From the NCBI GenBank assembly GCA_964019335.1, contig OZ025649.1:868001-932000 (forward strand): DNA of 64,000 bases, read 5' to 3'. How positions within the stretch are numbered: position 1 is the stretch's first letter; each line of letters starts with the position of its first letter. The DNA is from Diplonema japonicum. Its lineage: Eukaryota > Euglenozoa > Diplonemea > Diplonemida > Diplonemidae. Both the position numbers and the translations under genes were made by a program. A model generated the notes under the pieces. That model was not told where the DNA came from, did not search any database, and saw nothing but the letters and a program-made list of their open reading frames with translations. Below, in pieces: positions 26,921 through 37,217 of the stretch.

Positions 26921-28980
26921 ATGCCCATGATGCTTCAGCCTGTAAGAATGCTCTCCCGTGTCTGTCTGCAAGCACAGGTGAGGATGAACAACCGGTACCA
27001 TGGTGGTGTTCCTGGGAAGCACGACATAGCTGTAAAGGAGCGTGACAGGGTGTTGTCGAGCCTGCGCATGCTGTGTACGAGGTCCAGCAGCGTCAGAGCG
27101 GAGCTCAAGGCATTGATTTGCGAATCGCAGGAGGACATTGTCATAAACAAGGTCGAATATTTCTTCGAGACGTACTCTTTCAGTGAGAAGGAGATGAGCA
27201 AGCTGAGGCAGGTCGCGGAATCGTCCGAAGAGCTTCTAGAGGAGTTTTATAACATTTTTGCAGACTGGTTCTACAGACATGAGGCACCACGGTACTCGGA
27301 CATGCACAGGCCATGGGAGTGGTACCCCAAGGCTAGGTACATGAGGCGAAGGATCTATTTCCATGCAGGGCCTACAAACAGTGGAAAGACGCATGACTCT
27401 TTGGAGAGGATGATGAAGGCGAGGAACGGTGTGTACTGCGCCCCGCTTAAGCTCTTGGCGGCTCAGGTCTGTGAAAAGGTCAACAACGCTGGTGTACCCT
27501 GCGAGCTAGTGATTGGAGACGAGGTCATTTTCAATGGCAGCGGCGAGTTCATCAGCTGCACAGTGGAGATGTGCCCTATCGACGAGACTGTTGACGTGGG
27601 TATCATCGACGAAGTGCAGATGATTGGTGACAAGGAGCGAGGCTGGGCCTGGACACGTGCTCTGCTGGGGCTCCCAGCAAGAGAGATTCACTTATGTGGT
27701 GAACCGAGAGCCATTCCTGTTATTAAGAAGCTTCTCAGGTGCACAGGAGAGGAGGACTCCCTCAAGATCCTGTGGCATGAAAGACTTGTCCCTTTGAAGA
27801 TCACGGAGCCGCTAAGTGGCGACCTTCGCAAGGTCGAAAGGGGTGACTGTGTCGTGTGCTTCTCCCGGAAGCAGGTCTTCAACATCAAGCAGCAGATCGA
27901 AGAGCTACGCCCTGGCATGAAGGTAAACATCGTCTATGGTGCTCTCCCCCACGAGGTACGAGAGGCACAGACAAATGCCTTCAACAAAGTGGGTGATGGC
28001 GAGAACTCTGTGCTTGTCGCAACAGATGCTATCGCCTTTGGTCTGAACTTAAACATCAGAAGGTATGCGCATGCACACTGTTCGTCACTTTCCTAAGGAT
28101 CATCTTCACGACTGTGTCCAAGTATACTCAGGGCGATATGAGGAACCTCACGCACGCTCATGTGCTGCAGGTATGTAAGGTGATAGTTGGCCACCACCAC
28201 TCAGATCGGCGGGCGTGCAGGTCGCGCAAACTGTGCCTTTGCTGACTGCGGTTACGTCACGACACTGCACAACAGGGACAGTGCATACGTGAGGAAGGCT
28301 TTCGAGCAGGGTGCCGGTGAGTTGATTCAGCGAGCGGGGCTTATTCCCACTGCGGACATCCTTGGGGTGTATTGGAACTTGCACCAGGTGTGTGTCACAA
28401 ATAGTTACTATTGGCATTACATCATTCTTCTCAGGATCTGAAATCTTACTACGACCTCTTGAGTCTCTTCATCAAGGAGGTTGAGACGGAGGAAAACTTT
28501 TTTGTCTGCGACATGACCCGTCAGATGTTGCCTATAGCAGAGATGATGGAGGGCCTTTCGTTTCCTATCCAGGAGAAGATCGTGATTTCCTTCGTTCCCT
28601 GGAATGACAGAAAGGACGAGGGTGCAAAACTTCTAAGGACATGGCTGGAGTACCATGACAGGGAGGAAAAAGTGCCTGTTGGTTTTGATCCTCCGCCTGC
28701 AGGGACGCTCCTTGCTGACCTCGAGCAAAGGTTCAAGTGGACGGAATGCTATGGATGGCTTGCCATGCGATTCCCCATGACCTTCTGCTACTTCGACCAA
28801 TGCAAGCTTATCAAGGACCATATCGTGAAGCTCATGAAGGCCGAGCTGTCTCGCTCAGATCAGGATTGGAAAGAAGTGCATCAGTCCATCAGTATCACCG
28901 ATATGACAAGAGACCCAAGTATGAAGCCCATCCAGGACAGGCGTCTGGTAGACGTTGATGCAGAGACTGCGAAGCAGTAG
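26921..28980 (+). CDS. SUV3: Mitochondrial ATP-dependent RNA helicase SUV3
   Basis: 647 residues in four exons. Introns are at 28063-28097 (35 nt), 28171-28204 (34 nt) and 28388-28434 (47 nt, starting GTGTG). The N-terminus MPMMLQPVRMLSRVCLQAQVR is a credible presequence. Motif I is AGPTNSGKT, motif II is DEVQ, and motif VI IGGRAGR is completed only when the second intron is removed. The C-terminal region matches the SUV3 accessory domain. SUV3 unwinds RNA in the mitochondrial matrix and feeds a degradosome exonuclease. All four exons join in frame and keep family residues, strong support for the short introns. Confidence 0.95.
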
Positions 28981-29074
28981 AATGTAATTTTAAAATGTCT
29001 GGCAACTACTGATGTGGACCAGTGTTTTTGAGTGTATAAGCTTTGGTGCGTAATAGTTACCACAGGGAGGTACA

Positions 29075-31196
29075 ATGCAATATGAGCTCCAAGCAAAGGG
29101 TTGCAAGAAGAGCAGCCTTATCATCAGCAGCGAAGGTGATTTGTCAAGTATGAAGACCAGGCTTCACGAGCTTGAGGAAGAAAGCAGGTTCATGGACGAG
29201 GTGAAGTTGATGGAGAGGAAACAAGAAGAAACGCGACTTCTGCAGTGTGATTATATCAGGTCAGGGCCCAAGAAGAGCAGGCAGGGCAAGGAGGGTACTA
29301 TTCATCCGTGCCAGGAGAACACAAGGAACATGGAGCTTGAGGATGCTGCTGTAGGCGGGACTGCCAGATCGAGGATGAGATGTATTGAATGTACAGAGAC
29401 AGTGCTGTGCAGTAGCCAGAGTGACAGCAGGGAGAGTATTGCAACGGTGAACACACTGCAAGCCTTACAAGATGTTTATCAATGGACAGGAGGCAGTAGC
29501 GTCACAATTGACACGGTCCTTAGAGATGCTGCTTGCACCTTCACATCGCATTTCGCAAAGACGCATCTCGAGAGTCTCCCCGCCAGCCATGCAGACGAGC
29601 GGTGTACTGTTGATGCTCTCGACGAACTGTTCGCCACACCGCAGCCCATTCTTCTTTCCATGCTTGACGGCGCCAGCACTGATATTGGGCAACGTGTCGA
29701 CATGCACCTCTCGGCCATACCAGAGGTCCCTTGCGTGACAACGCCATTGGCAAAGCTAGGGCTTTTCAAGTTTGAGAACCCAATGGTTGATCTCAAGCAG
29801 AACTTAAAGGGCACGCAGAATGTGCTCGTTCAGATCTTTACATCAGCGTCGCAGCTGCAGAACCAGCAGAAGAGGCTCCTTCTTCGCCTCCAGACACCCT
29901 CTAAAACAGACGACATCGAAGGTGTTGCCAGCGAGGTGATCAACGTGGCGGAGCAGCGGGCAGCTTGCCTTGAGAACGGGATGGCTGTGATATGCGAGAG
30001 GTGGCCTTTGGTATGATCTTGTTTTATTGTTAATGATAAACCAAGATCGAGAAAGCCGAGGAGGAACTGAAGCATAAGCTGTCTTCTTTCGAGAACGAGA
30101 CGGAGAAGCTCTTGACGGTGTTGCGCGGCATGCAGGAGCAACATCACAAACAAGCAGATCTCATCAAGAGTGATTCGGAGAAGCTTGAAGCCACTTTTGC
30201 CCAGAAGGACGCAGCTTATTCAGGTATTTTCGAGAGCGATGGCCTGTGGCTTGCTGATTCTCTAAAGGCACTCGAGGGGAACAGTGAGCGCATTGACGAA
30301 ATGTGGATGCATGTGTGCGAGATGGCAGAGGACATCTGCAGGCTTCAGGATGAGAGATTGCATTCTGTTGGTAAGCATGTTGAGCGGATACGGTTGATGC
30401 ACTCACGACAGTACGACAGCCGCATGTTGGATTCAGTTGCAAATGAGCATCTCAAGCTTCTGGAGAATTTGTACAACAGACACTCTACGATAGAGCAGGT
30501 ACTTGAAGCAGTCAGCACAGTCGTATCAGGGGCTTTGGGGAGCACACAGCAGCTTGTCTCATCGTGTCTCGACGACATCAGAACTACACTGGAGGACGAT
30601 GCAGCTTCGTTCTCCAAGATTCACATTGGATACTGCGACCTTGTCGGGGACCTGCTTCTGAGACGGCGCAACAGATTAGGGATGATCGACGTGGAGGGCG
30701 GGTTGCTGAAGATGAAAGTTGATACAGCATCGATAAAGTGCACGTCCCCCACGCACCATGCAACGATGGACTTGTTAGAACTCAGCAGACTCAAAGAAGA
30801 AAAGCTCCGTGTTGTGGCCTACATCTCAGACTGGGCTGAGAGGTTGGTTTCTCAAAAAGCAAAGCACAAAATGATTGTCGACAGGTGTAATCTGCCAGAT
30901 GTGACCCAGGGGCTCTTTGACAGGCTTGAAGAGGCAAAGGAAGAATATGATGCAAAACAAAAGGAGCTTTTCTGTCACATGAAAGATCTTATCGAAGGAT
31001 ACCAAACATTCGCGGAAGAAACAAATTCTTGCGATCCAATAAAGGTACAGTCAAATCCTATTTCGTAATCGATTCACCACAGCTGACAAATGAGGAGTAC
31101 CGAAAACAGCTCTCGGAGGCCATGGGGATAGGGATTGCAAGGCAAATATCAACAAGCTGGGCCGTCCCGGGCTTTCACTGTCGTTCAAAAAAGTGA
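29075..31196 (+). CDS. Paraflagellar-rod-like coiled-coil protein
   Basis: 682 residues in three exons; introns at 30011-30045 (35 nt, GTATG..CCAAG) and 31045-31082 (38 nt, GTACAG..CACAG). It is almost entirely helical. From about residue 390 it resembles the flagellar rod protein family found in euglenozoans: ICRLQDERLHSVGKHVERIRL, then a segment with GYCDLVGDLLLRRRNRLGMID corresponding to the GDLLY..RR.EE.DR core of PFR proteins. Those proteins form the lattice rod beside the axoneme. The N-terminal half is not recognised. It is more divergent than the main PFR1/PFR2 proteins, so it is likely a minor rod component or paralogue. The match is by eye only. Confidence 0.65.
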
Positions 31197-31214
31197 ACGC
31201 GGGATCTTGGCATG

Positions 31215-31286
31215 GGGCGTTTAGCTCAGTGGTAGAGCGCCCGTTCTGCATACGGGAGGTCGAGGGTTCGAACCCCTCAATGTCCA
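31215..31286 (+). tRNA. tRNA-Ala (anticodon TGC)
   Basis: A 72-nt cloverleaf. Acceptor stem GGGCGTT/AATGTCC carries the G3-T70 wobble pair that identifies alanine tRNA, with A73. A box TAGCTCAGTGG, anticodon stem CCCGT/ACGGG, T arm GAGGG TTCGAAC CCCTC. The loop is TCTGCAT, placing C rather than the usual T at position 33. A T6 terminator follows at 31288-31293. It lies 18 nt after the stop codon of the upstream gene, on the same strand. CCA is not encoded. Confidence 0.93.
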
Positions 31287-31526
31287 CTTTTTTCCCATTC
31301 CCATTCGCCTTGTTTCCACAGGCCTGCTCGAGAAAACGAGAGGGACTTGCATGTACTTTACAAACGCCCTCCGCCTTGCACCAATTAAAGTTCCTTAGCG
31401 TATATCCATCACTAGGCAGTCTGTGATATGCTCATCTCTTGTTGTTGTAGAACATGAATACATGGGTGGTATGGCATTAATAAGGCATGACTCAAACAGA
31501 TTTTCACAATCGTGCTGAGCAGTTGC

Positions 31527-32385
31527 ATGGGGAGCGTCGTGTTGGTGGTTATGGCAAGGGTGATGAATATACGAAGGGTTCAAGGGAGGGTGAAGGAGAA
31601 GAAGGTTGTTAAGAAGAAAAGGGTTGTTAAGAATGTCCCTAGCGTGAAGGCAAAGAGCAAGAGAGATAACCCTTTGGAAGGTCTAGACCTTCATGATGAG
31701 CGCAGAAGCTCTGGAACGTCTCTGATGAATAGCGTGAAGCACAGCGAGGTGGTTTCGCAGGGAAGCAGTGGAAACGATGCCGTTGACCTCATGGACATAG
31801 GTATAGATAACACACCCTACTGCGATACTGGCTTGTCTGACTGCATGTGTTCCTGTTCCGTGACGCGTTCCGTAACCCCTGACACCGACGGTCTCAGTTT
31901 CGATGCTTCGCACAAAGTGTCAACACCGCGTTCATGTGCCAATATGGAGGATCCATATGGCACCCACACCACTACAACAGAGATCCTTGGCTCTTACAAA
32001 AGGTATTCCACCGACTGACCACAATCCTTGCAGGTCAGCTCTTTCGGGTGATGGCAATGCTCAATACAGTCTCGGGTGTTGCTATTTACATGGCACAGGT
32101 GCACCTTGTGACAAGCGAGAAGCGGTCAGATGGTTAACCCTATCGGCTGATCAAGGCATTCCTAAAGCCCTCACCTTGTTGGGTAGGTGCTATATGCGTG
32201 GTGACGGAGTCAATGCATCACCGGAGTCTGCTATCGATTACTGGAAGCAGGGCTACAGCAAGGGTGACCCAGAGGCTGCCTTGAGCATTGCCCTTTGTCA
32301 TAAACGTGGTGCTGGGGGGCTCCCCATCGACCTTGAGGAATCGAATAAATGGTTCGAAAGGGCCGCTGATCTTCAGAATACGTAA
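31527..32385 (+). CDS. Sel1-repeat protein
   Basis: 275 residues in two exons, with a 31-nt intron at 32003-32033 (GTATT..GCAG). The first ~155 residues are basic then Ser/Thr-rich and disordered. The second exon encodes three Sel1-like repeats (SGDGNAQYSLGCCYLHGTG.., ALTLLGRCYMRGDGV.., AALSIALCHKRGAGG..ESNKWFERAAD), a helical adaptor fold. The start codon is uncertain: several in-frame ATGs lie at 31527-31570. An alternative model removes 32382-32414 (GTAAG..ACAG, 33 nt) and continues in frame into the next gene. Confidence 0.7.
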
Positions 32386-32436
32386 GATAGTTCGGCTTTT
32401 TTTTACCCCGACAGTCACGAAGGCACCAGGTTACAC

Positions 32437-33788
32437 ATGAGAGCTGTACGGCGGGATTCAAAATGGGATCAAGTACGGATGAGCGTTCCTGTCATCAAGT
32501 CAATGTCAATAGTCAGTGTTCCGATGGCAAAGCTGAGTGAGGCGGAAGAGATCAAAGTGATGGAAGTTTTTGGGGGCACCGTTCTTGATAGCCTTAAGGT
32601 GATAGAGAAGGCACTTAGTGAGACGGGCGCGTGTCCTAAGGTGAATGTGAGTGTGGAGACCGACCTCCTGAGTCTTGGGTGGGACAATGTGAAAGGTTCC
32701 CTATCTCATGAGAAGTTCTACAAGCTAGTCCAGATACGGAAGGCGCGGTACCAGCACTTCTTGGAAAATGATATACAGGACGCAGAGCACTTAGAGACCT
32801 TCGAGGCGCTTGGTGGTGGTCCCCAGGGACAGGGCACGATATCACGTGAATGCCTTTTCTCCTGTGCCGAGGCCTTTGGCCTTGTGGCACCTTTCAATGT
32901 CGTCGGAGACAAGGTTGAGTTCTCGCAATTCAAAGACGTGATGAACTCTATCACAGGCACGGAGGCTGTGCAAGCACTTGACAAGCCTAAATCTTTCCCT
33001 ATCAAGGGCATCAAGAGCATGGCCAGAGGCATTGCAGCCCTTCTTCGTTCCCATAACGATCCGTGTCGGGACTCTGTTCACTACAGAACAGGCAGCTTTG
33101 GGTGGACGCCAAGTCACACCTTTCTGGAGTCGTCACTCTTATCATCTAAGAGGTATGGCAAAAACAAGGCATTTAACTTAACTTCTTCAGTGAGTCGGAG
33201 GATCCAAAGGAGCAGAAGTCCGAATTAGTACGTCCTTCCCGTCCCCACCTCTTGGGGTCAATGGAAGGACCACCGAAGGCCAAGAAGTCTCGCGCATACA
33301 CGCAGAACGGCGCTGGTTTGTTGGGAGTCTTTAGCAAGGAGGAAGCAAGGGAGCCGAACGAGTCAAAACTGGAGAACAAGCTTCATTCTGTTTTTTCAGA
33401 ACACAGAAGTCGCCTGCTTGACGTTGCTGCGGATCAAGGGAACATGTTGTACGATTACTTGTCGGTGTTAATCCACAACGAGCGTCAGGCTAAGGTAGGC
33501 GACACGAGGTATTTATACCAGCGCAGGGAGATCCGTAAAAAGGACCAGCAGGTTCTCTGCAAGCCGTTTGTAAGTCTCGTCGTCACGACATCAGGCAATG
33601 AGCTGTCTTTTAAGAACCGGTGCGGGCGACCTGTGATATTCGATCCTGTCGGCAGAAAGGCTTCACCCCCAAGGTGTTTCAAGAAGTGGCAAGAGCAGAA
33701 TACATGTGTAAACCTCTCGCAAAAGGAGATAGATTCGATGCTTGCCAGCATCAAGTCACGCACCTTAGGTGGTGCGTGTGAGAGGTGA
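32437..33788 (+). CDS. Hypothetical protein with EF-hand-like region
   Basis: 437 residues in two exons, with a 38-nt intron at 33153-33190 (GTATG..TTCAG). Residues ~60-165 have the helix spacing of a degenerate EF-hand pair (ETFEALGGGPQGQGTISRECLFSCAEAFGL..VEFSQFKDVM), but the calcium loops lack the full Asp set. The rest is basic and not recognised. The ATG follows CAGGTTACAC, a context shared with other starts here. The gap to the Sel1 gene is only 51 nt and is also compatible with an in-frame intron, so the two may be one gene. Confidence 0.65.
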
Positions 33789-33837
33789 TATCGCGTGTCA
33801 CTCCTCATCAGAGTACTCCATCCAAACACAACAGGTT

Positions 33838-34821
33838 ATGGGGCGGAAGGTTATATGCACACTCCACATATCAGTCCACAAGGAGAGTTACCGTGTCGAG
33901 CTAGATGTGGAGATAGAAGAGACTGAGCAGGTGAGGGACGTAAAGAAAGAGCTGAGGAGGAAGTACAGTATTTTGAAGAGCGCTGAGAAGTTAAAACTCT
34001 TTAGAGATGGTGCCATGGCACGGGAAGACAGCCCTGCAATGGAGAGATACTCGTTGGTGGCTGTGGGTGTGGGAGATGTGGCGTCTTGCTTGATTAGGTT
34101 AGATGACAAGGTTCTAGCATACGTACTTGAGTATGTAGAAGCAGCTCAGTGGGGCAAGGTGCGCTTGGTGTGTAGCAAGCTTCATGCTGTTGGTCGCAGC
34201 ATGCCGACGAGAATCAGAGTTAGAGTCAAGAACGTTACGGATGTAGGCATTAAGGGTATTTTGAGTCTGTCCCTGCGGCATCTTGATCTGTCCTCGACAC
34301 AGGTGACGGATGGCATATTGCCATCTCTCAACGTGCTGTGCGCCAATCTTGAGTATTTGTCTTTGAGTTGGAACCAGGGTATACGAGACCTTTCTTCCCT
34401 TTCCCTCCCCATGCTCAGGGAGCTCAACGTCAATGGTTGCTACCGCCTCCGCGCCATGCCGCGTCCTGAGAATAACTTGTCCCTTTCTATTGTCATGGTG
34501 CATGATGCAATCCCGGTATCGACAGGCAGCTTTGTCTTTCGCCAGCTCATCAATATCCACGTCAACAGCGTCTGTGGTCCTTTTCTTGTGAAGGGCTTGT
34601 CCCCTTCCGACACCGTTCAATCTCTGTCAGAGCAGATTTGCACCGCTACTGGAGTCCCCATACAGGACCAGACGCTCACCTTTAATAAGAAGTACTTGAA
34701 ACAATCGGACGTTATTAGTGAGATGGGCATTAAGGACTGCTCCGCTGTTTTTCTTGTGTTTCCAATACTCAGTGTTGACTGTGTCGCTCCGGGCGGGGGA
34801 TACCAACAGGCTAGTGGGTAG
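33838..34821 (+). CDS. F-box/leucine-rich-repeat protein with ubiquitin-like ends
   Basis: 327 residues, no intron. The N-terminal ~70 residues have a ubiquitin-like strand pattern (RVELDVEIEETEQVRDVKKELRRKY..KLKLFRDG). An F-box follows (LDDKVLAYVLEYVEAAQWGKVRLVCSKLH), then leucine-rich repeats (LRHLDLSSTQVTD, LEYLSLSWNQGI, LRELNVNGC). The last ~65 residues form a second, clearer ubiquitin-like domain (DTVQSLSEQICTATGVP..QTLTFNKKYL..MGIKDCSAVFLVF). F-box/LRR proteins recruit substrates to SCF ubiquitin ligases; the ubiquitin-like domains could bind the proteasome or ubiquitin receptors. This four-part order is unusual. Confidence 0.75.
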   Translation: MGRKVICTLHISVHKESYRVELDVEIEETEQVRDVKKELRRKYSILKSAEKLKLFRDGAMAREDSPAMERYSLVAVGVGDVASCLIRLDDKVLAYVLEYVEAAQWGKVRLVCSKLHAVGRSMPTRIRVRVKNVTDVGIKGILSLSLRHLDLSSTQVTDGILPSLNVLCANLEYLSLSWNQGIRDLSSLSLPMLRELNVNGCYRLRAMPRPENNLSLSIVMVHDAIPVSTGSFVFRQLINIHVNSVCGPFLVKGLSPSDTVQSLSEQICTATGVPIQDQTLTFNKKYLKQSDVISEMGIKDCSAVFLVFPILSVDCVAPGGGYQQASG

Positions 34822-34941
34822 ATTAATTATTTCTGGTGGGTCGTTGCTAACGCTTCTTCCCATTGTGATTATTTGTGAGATTATTTTTTTTTTTGTATCT
34901 GACTTAGTATCCGTTAAGCACACTCACTACAGGGGGGGGGC

Positions 34942-36373
34942 ATGCTCCTCCTCATTGGGTTGGTATTGGCGACGACGCCGACATTTGTAAAGGAATGTGA
35001 GTATCAGTTTCAACCTAAACTAGACGTAGATATGGTGTACCAGATAGGGACGGTGGGCGGCGACGATGCTTTTCAGATGCTTCTGACATACCCTTCGGTG
35101 ATGGGCTCATGGGCTGCTGTCGGCTTCAGAGGAACAGGAATGGCAGGACAAGGCATGGAGGGTTTCGGCATTGTGGCATTCGATTCAGCAACGGATGCAG
35201 TCTCGGAGTATGCGTTAATGTTGAGCGACACCAAGCCCACAACGCCAAGTGCTGTTAACGATGCAGTTTTCGTTGAGAGGGTGCAAGTTCAGGACAAGAC
35301 TACAGTATGATAATCAACAGCTGCTGACTACCACACAGACTACGTTTTTCAGGAAGATGACAACAGGAGATGTAACCGACTACTCGTTCACTAAGGGGAG
35401 CACAGTGAATGTGGCCTTGGCAATTGGGGATGGCACTGCTGGTGTGAATGGAAACTGGCAAGGTCATCTACAAACAAATAGAGATACCGCTAACCTTACC
35501 TTCCACCCTTGTCTTGTCGTCCCGCAAGCACAGCCTCAGCCTCCTCAGGTAACGCCTCAGGTGACACCTCAAGAGCCTCCACAAGTTGCGCCTCAAATGG
35601 CGCCGGTGGTCGTGCCCGAAATCGTCCCTGAAACTGTGCCGCAGGCAAGCGTCCCTGTCGAACCTCCGAGAATTGTTCCCGAGTCCACAATTAAAACCCC
35701 ACAACCGAATAACCCAGACGCACCAGCTGATACTTCTGATGGAGGTATCTCGATGGGAGCAATATTGGCGATCGTCGGTGGTGTTGTCCTACTGTGCGGA
35801 GCCATTGTGGGGTTTTACTATTATTCGAGACCAGGGGCAAACAGTTCAGGAATGAATTGGAACGAAATGAGGGACTTAGAAAGAGACATTGAGGTGTGTT
35901 ATATTTCATATTCGGCCGAAATTTTCCCGACATCCTCTCCGGCAATGATGCACTTACTGATCTGTTTTTATCGCCAGAATGACCCGAAGCGGTTTTCGTA
36001 TAGTGGTTAGTACACTTCGTTGTGGCCGAAGAAACCCGAGTTCGATTCTCGGAAGCCGCTATTTTTTTTGTTAAGCCTACTTTCCCAATAGCTGGTCGAT
36101 TTCTCAGTGTCTTTGGATTTTTTTTTTGCGGGCCGTTGCTAACCACTTCGTTCCTATCATAATGAATTCCCCCCCCCTGTGTAACCCCTGGGAATCCCTT
36201 TGAGACTAAGGCGGGGTCACTTTTTGGATGTGAAGGGTAAACCTGTTCGTTTAAAAGTTACTTAATTCTTTTTCCACCACAGTCGACTCTTGACCAGGCG
36301 CAACACATACGAGGAGAAGATACAGCGGCTAACCAAGGGTACAAACACATGGCGTTTTAAAGTTGAAAAGTAG
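34942..36373 (+). CDS. DOMON-domain type I membrane protein overlapping tRNA-His
   Basis: About 342 residues. Exons: 34942-35304, 35339-35893, 35978-35997 and 36283-36373. A signal peptide (MLLLIGLVLATTPTFV) precedes a DOMON-like heme/sugar-binding beta-sandwich (MVYQIGTVGG..WAAVGFRG..). Next come a Pro/Val/Gln-rich stalk, one membrane helix (AILAIVGGVVLLCGAIVGFYYY) and a basic tail. Intron 1 is 34 nt and clear. The 3' end is less certain: the frame unspliced runs to a TAG at 36008-36010 inside the tRNA. Splicing at GTATAG (35998) to the CACAG acceptor (36281-36282) gives a coherent tail (NTYEEKIQRLTKGTNTWRF) with local codon preference. The 84-nt segment 35894-35977 may be intron or retained. 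Confidence 0.65.
35989..36060 (+). tRNA. tRNA-His (anticodon GTG)
   Basis: A 72-nt cloverleaf with acceptor stem GCGGTTT/AAGCCGC, D arm containing GTATAGTGGTTAGTAC, anticodon stem and loop CTTCG TTGTGGC CGAAG, and T arm CCGAG TTCGATT CTCGG. T8 at 36062-36069 is a polymerase III terminator. Position 73 reads T; eukaryotic tRNA-His normally has A73. The extra G-1 would be added after transcription. Its 5' nine nucleotides coincide with the end of a predicted exon of the DOMON gene and the rest lies in the predicted intron. Confidence 0.92.
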
Positions 36374-36517
36374 TAACACGGGTGATACTTATTATCACAG
36401 ATTCTTCTTGGACGTGAAATATATCCCGACCAGGTCGTAGTTGTTGTTTAGAATTTTCTCATCGCGTACCTCCGGTAGCCACTACACAGGTGATTTTTTC
36501 TTTTATTTGTCTATAAA

Positions 36518-37123
36518 ATGTCAGATGATAAGACAATCTTCGTGCGTAACGTGAGTGACCGAGTGTCACCGACGAATGTAAGAGAGATGTTTGAGCTGTG
36601 CGGGAAGATCGAGGGGTTTAAAAAGCAGTGGGATATAAAGGCATGCATGTTTGTATATTGTATTGAGTTCTGCAAAGTAGCAAGTGCATTAGCAGCATGC
36701 GCGTTGTCCGGGAGGGAGGTGGATGGGAAGGACCTCATCATCGAAGGTTCTCCTATGGACAAGTATGGAAAAAATCCGATGGCCGCATTAAACATGGAGG
36801 ACAATTTGGCTGTTAATGCAACAGCTTCTCCTGCAGAACAACTGAAAGCCCTCCTTAGAGCGAATGATACCTCTATCACACACGCAGATGGTTGTTCGTG
36901 CCCTCTCTGCTCAAAGCAGGAGGAGAGTAAAGAGCTAATTACCGATCCTTGCAACCTCTGTACTTCCATGCTTCACTTTTCTAAGGACTGTCCTATTCTC
37001 AAGGAGACTTTCCGGTCAGATTCCGACTCGTGTTCTTCTTCGTACAGCTCCCGTGACCGCAAGCGGAAGAGGAGACGAGAAAGAAAAGGTAAGAAAAGCA
37101 GATCTAGTAAGCGGAGGAGGTAG
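36518..37123 (+). CDS. RRM protein with Cys-rich motif and SR-like tail
   Basis: 201 residues, no intron. An N-terminal RRM covers residues 1-80, with RNP2 TIFVRNV and a divergent RNP1. A region with CSCPLC..CNLC..HFSKDCP follows, the last part like a CCHC zinc knuckle. The tail is Ser/Arg/Lys-rich (SDSCSSSYSSRDRKRKRR). This layout suits a nuclear splicing or mRNA-processing factor, resembling zinc-knuckle SR proteins. It lies 145 nt after the DOMON gene, with a CACAG acceptor upstream. Confidence 0.78.
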   Translation: MSDDKTIFVRNVSDRVSPTNVREMFELCGKIEGFKKQWDIKACMFVYCIEFCKVASALAACALSGREVDGKDLIIEGSPMDKYGKNPMAALNMEDNLAVNATASPAEQLKALLRANDTSITHADGCSCPLCSKQEESKELITDPCNLCTSMLHFSKDCPILKETFRSDSDSCSSSYSSRDRKRKRRRERKGKKSRSSKRRR

Positions 37124-37217
37124 AGGTCACGCTTCTTTTATTCTTAATATTTAGCTTTTATTTAAGGCCCCCCTTTCACCTTTTCCAAAACAGTAAAATA
37201 CTGAATACTACTATACT

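Noticed and set aside
31488-31614. Alternative 41-codon frame at the start of the Sel1 gene
   Set aside because: Reads as a charged peptide, but ends in a stop and cannot be joined to the Sel1 frame by a plausible intron.
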